Assembly: GCA_026390015.1 (NCBI GenBank)
Contig: JAPLGS010000143.1
Span: 1 to 64,000 of the forward strand
Source: Chloroflexota bacterium
GTDB taxonomy: Bacteria; Chloroflexota; Anaerolineae; Anaerolineales; Villigracilaceae
Reading direction: 5' to 3'
DNA length: 64,000 nucleotides
Shown here: positions 61,833-64,000 of the stretch, in pieces
How positions within the stretch are numbered: position 1 is the stretch's first letter
Layout: each line of letters opens with the position of its first letter
Translations under genes and position numbers: made by a program
The notes under the pieces: generated by a model
What the model was told of the DNA's origin: nothing
Seen by the model: the letters and a program-made list of their open reading frames with translations, nothing else
Databases searched by the model: none

Positions 61833-63623
61833 ATGTCATCTTCCACAAAACTAACTCGAACACTAATTGATGTTGCCATGGGGCGCGCCCATGCCGATCT
61901 TGTCATCCGCGGCGGAAAATGGGTCAGCGTGCAATCAGGTGAGATCATTCCCGGCACAGATGTTGCTGTTGTAGATGGTCACGTTGCATACGTCGGCTCG
62001 GATGCGAGTCACACCATTGGCGATAAAACAAAAATTGTCGATGCTCAGGGACGTTATCTTGTACCCGGGCTTCTCGACGCGCACATGCATGTTGAGTCAG
62101 GTATGGTCACGGTCACCGAGTTTGTGCGGGCTGTGGCAGTACGCGGCACAACCGGCATGTTCGTGGATCCGCATGAGATTGCGAATGTTTTTGGTCTCAA
62201 AGGCGTCAAGTTGATGGTAGATCAAGCCCAAAAACAGCCGATCCATGTTTGGGTACAAATGCCTTCGTGTGTACCATCCTCGCCGGGTTTTGAGACACCG
62301 GGCGCCTCGATCGGTCCCAAGGAAGTGTCTGAAGCGATGAAATGGAAAGGTATCATCGGACTCGGCGAGATGATGAATTTCCCCGGCGTTTTCAAGAGTG
62401 ATAAGAAATTACTTGATGAAATGTCAGCTACTCACGCCGCTGGAAAAACCATCGGTGGACATTATGCCTCGCCCGATCTTGGTCTGCCGTTCCATGGTTA
62501 TGCCGCCGGCGGAGCGGAAGACGACCACGAAGGCACACGCCTTGAAGATGCCGTTGCCCGCGTGCGACAAGGCATGAAAGTAATGCTGCGTTATGGTTCT
62601 GCCTGGCATGATGTTTCGATCGGAATAAAAGCCATCACTGAAAAGAAATTGGATTCGCGTCGCTTCATCCTTTGTACCGATGACTCACATGCTGCAACGC
62701 TCACCGAAGAGGGTCACATGGATCGTGTTCTGCGCCATGCGATTAGCGAAGGTCTCAATCCGATGACTGCCATTCAAATGATGACCATCAATTCCGCGGA
62801 GCATTTTGGTCTCACTAAAGAAATGGGGATGATCGCACCCGGCCGCTGGGCAGACGTGGTGCTCGTGGAAGACTTAATGAATTTCAAAGCTGAGATGGTC
62901 ATCGCTAAAGGACAGATCATTGCCGAAAATGGAAAACTAATGATCGATCTGCCTGCTGTGAAATATCCCAAATGGGCCACGAAATCTGTGCATTTGAAGA
63001 GAACCCTCAAACCGCAGGATTTTGCCCTTCGGACGAGAGCAGCTACCGGGTCCGAAATTGATGCGCATGTCATCGGTGTGATCGAGAATCAGGCGCCGAC
63101 CCGCCATCTTAAGATGAAGGTCATCGCTCAAGATGGCGAAGTCAAATCAGATTTGAAACGTGACCTCGCGAAGATCGCATTGGTGGAACGTCATCGCGCG
63201 ACCGGCAAGGTTACGGTGGGTTTGGTAAATGGATTTGAATTCACAAGAAATTGTGCGGTTGGTTCGACCGTGGCGCATGACAGCCATCACATGCTGGTGG
63301 TCGGCACGGATGATGAGTGCATGGCGATTGCCGCGAATGAATTGGCGAAGTGCGGCGGTGGTCAGGTGGTGGTCATGAATGGACAAGTGATCGGGTTGGT
63401 GGATCTGCCGATCGCGGGCTTGATGTCGAATGAACACGCCGATATCGTGGCGAAGAAAGTCGCATCGGTGCTCGAAGGTTTCAAAATGTGCGGAAGTGAA
63501 TTGAACAACCCGAACATGCAATTGAGTTTGCTTGGACTGGTAGTGATCCCCGAACTGCGCATTTCAGATAAGGGACTTGTGGATGTGACGAATTTTGATT
63601 TTGTATCTGTATTGGATGATTGA
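61833..63623 (+). CDS. Adenine deaminase
   Basis: 596 residues. PGLLDAHMHVESGMVTV and DPHEIANVFG in the catalytic barrel, CTDDSHAATLTEEGHMD near the middle, and the C-terminal Ade domain with NGFEFTRNCAVGSTVAHDSHHMLVVG-type motif and ADIVAKKV. Converts adenine to hypoxanthine and ammonia. Full length. Confidence 0.9.
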   Translation: MSSSTKLTRTLIDVAMGRAHADLVIRGGKWVSVQSGEIIPGTDVAVVDGHVAYVGSDASHTIGDKTKIVDAQGRYLVPGLLDAHMHVESGMVTVTEFVRAVAVRGTTGMFVDPHEIANVFGLKGVKLMVDQAQKQPIHVWVQMPSCVPSSPGFETPGASIGPKEVSEAMKWKGIIGLGEMMNFPGVFKSDKKLLDEMSATHAAGKTIGGHYASPDLGLPFHGYAAGGAEDDHEGTRLEDAVARVRQGMKVMLRYGSAWHDVSIGIKAITEKKLDSRRFILCTDDSHAATLTEEGHMDRVLRHAISEGLNPMTAIQMMTINSAEHFGLTKEMGMIAPGRWADVVLVEDLMNFKAEMVIAKGQIIAENGKLMIDLPAVKYPKWATKSVHLKRTLKPQDFALRTRAATGSEIDAHVIGVIENQAPTRHLKMKVIAQDGEVKSDLKRDLAKIALVERHRATGKVTVGLVNGFEFTRNCAVGSTVAHDSHHMLVVGTDDECMAIAANELAKCGGGQVVVMNGQVIGLVDLPIAGLMSNEHADIVAKKVASVLEGFKMCGSELNNPNMQLSLLGLVVIPELRISDKGLVDVTNFDFVSVLDD

Positions 63624-63629
63624 GGAAGT

Positions 63630-64000
63630 ATGTCAAATTTTCCGTTTCAACGTTTGCAAATTGATCTTGCCGCTTTAATCGCGCGCACACCTGCGGGCGA
63701 ACGCCTTTTGTCTGAACCTGAACTGTCGAAGGAACTTGGCGTTTCGCGCGCCACCCTGCGTGAAGCGATGCGTTCTTTTGAAACTCAGGGCTTGATCCGC
63801 CGCAGGCAGGGATCAGGAACTTTTGTCGTCGGCAAATCGCCTGCGCTGGATAGCGGCCTTGAAGTGCTTGAAAGCCTTGAGACCATGGCGAAACGTTTGG
63901 GGTTTGAAGTGTCAGTCAGCAAATTGAGCGTTGAAGCTGTCTCGGCAAATGAAGAACTCGCGGCCGCATTGAATGTTTCTCAAGGCGCGCGTTTGACTCG
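63630..64000 (+). CDS. GntR-family transcriptional regulator (partial, runs off window)
   Basis: About 123 residues visible from ATG 63630, six bases after adenine deaminase. N-terminal winged helix: LLSEPELSKELGVSRATLREAMRSFETQGLIRRRQGSGTFV pattern. The start of a UTRA-type effector domain follows, so it belongs to the HutC-like subgroup. Probably regulates the purine operon through the palindrome at 60028. Confidence 0.85.
   Translation, partial: MSNFPFQRLQIDLAALIARTPAGERLLSEPELSKELGVSRATLREAMRSFETQGLIRRRQGSGTFVVGKSPALDSGLEVLESLETMAKRLGFEVSVSKLSVEAVSANEELAAALNVSQGARLT

Noticed and set aside
1-64000. CRISPR arrays, tRNA or rRNA genes, integrases or phage genes
   Set aside because: None seen on reading; the repeats found are scattered hairpin elements, not regularly spaced.

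Overview
The window looks like chromosomal DNA of an anaerobic or facultative Chloroflexota bacterium, most likely of the Anaerolineae. This is an inference from gene style, gene content and intergenic repeats; there is no rRNA or other phylogenetic marker to settle it. Nearly everything from 3.2 to 52 kb lies on the minus strand, as long runs of tightly packed genes with many 4-base ATGA start/stop overlaps. From 52 kb on, genes lie mostly on the plus strand.

Layout. 1-0.25 kb: the end of an IS200/IS605-type element. 0.25-8.5 kb: a beta-CASP nuclease with an unusual tail, a truncated rarA remnant, a membrane protein, an EamA transporter, a HAD phosphatase, a CoA-transferase beta subunit, an alpha/beta hydrolase and a hemerythrin. 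8.6-31.2 kb: an aromatic-acid catabolic block. Read in the direction of transcription it holds benzoyl-CoA reductase (bcrCBAD order), a PaaX-type repressor, ring-opening hydrolase (oah), dienoyl-CoA hydratase (dch), MaoC hydratase, SDR, thiolase, thioesterase, alicyclic alcohol dehydrogenase (had), an amidohydrolase, an indolepyruvate-type ferredoxin oxidoreductase (IorAB), an isopropylmalate-synthase-like enzyme, MoaD, an aldehyde:ferredoxin oxidoreductase, an aconitase-family large subunit, an acyl-CoA ligase fused to an aconitase-family small subunit, and an isopropylmalate-dehydrogenase-like enzyme.

31.3-48.8 kb: a second operon that I read as a complete anaerobic tryptophan/indoleacetate pathway. 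It holds TrpB2, a second IorAB, a three-subunit molybdenum hydroxylase, an aminotransferase, a methylmalonyl-CoA-epimerase-like protein, a class III CoA-transferase, an acyl-CoA dehydrogenase, a two-subunit B12 acyl-CoA mutase, and HyuA/HyuB hydantoinase-like subunits. This enzyme set matches the anaerobic indoleacetate (iaa) pathway known from denitrifying Aromatoleum/Azoarcus: ring hydroxylation, lactam opening to aminophenylsuccinate, CoA transfer, mutase to a benzylmalonyl-CoA, oxidative decarboxylation, then beta-oxidation to aminobenzoyl-CoA. Here it is joined to tryptophan transamination and IorAB at the top and to benzoyl-CoA reduction at the bottom.

The two operons carry the same promoter/operator. 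The strong promoter before bcrC (TTGACA-16-TATACT, with an inverted repeat at the start site) is duplicated, with a decayed piece of the bcrC 5' end, upstream of the trpB2 operon. A single regulator, plausibly the PaaX-type protein, may control both.

49-64 kb: a CoA-transferase alpha subunit, pruA, a thioredoxin-like lipoprotein with an in-frame TGA exactly where the first Cys of CxxC belongs (candidate selenoprotein with a SECIS-like hairpin), a channel-like membrane protein, an MFS transporter, ffh, a two-component system, and a purine-deaminase operon (8-oxoguanine-type deaminase, adenine deaminase, GntR regulator) with a strong promoter and a perfect palindromic operator.
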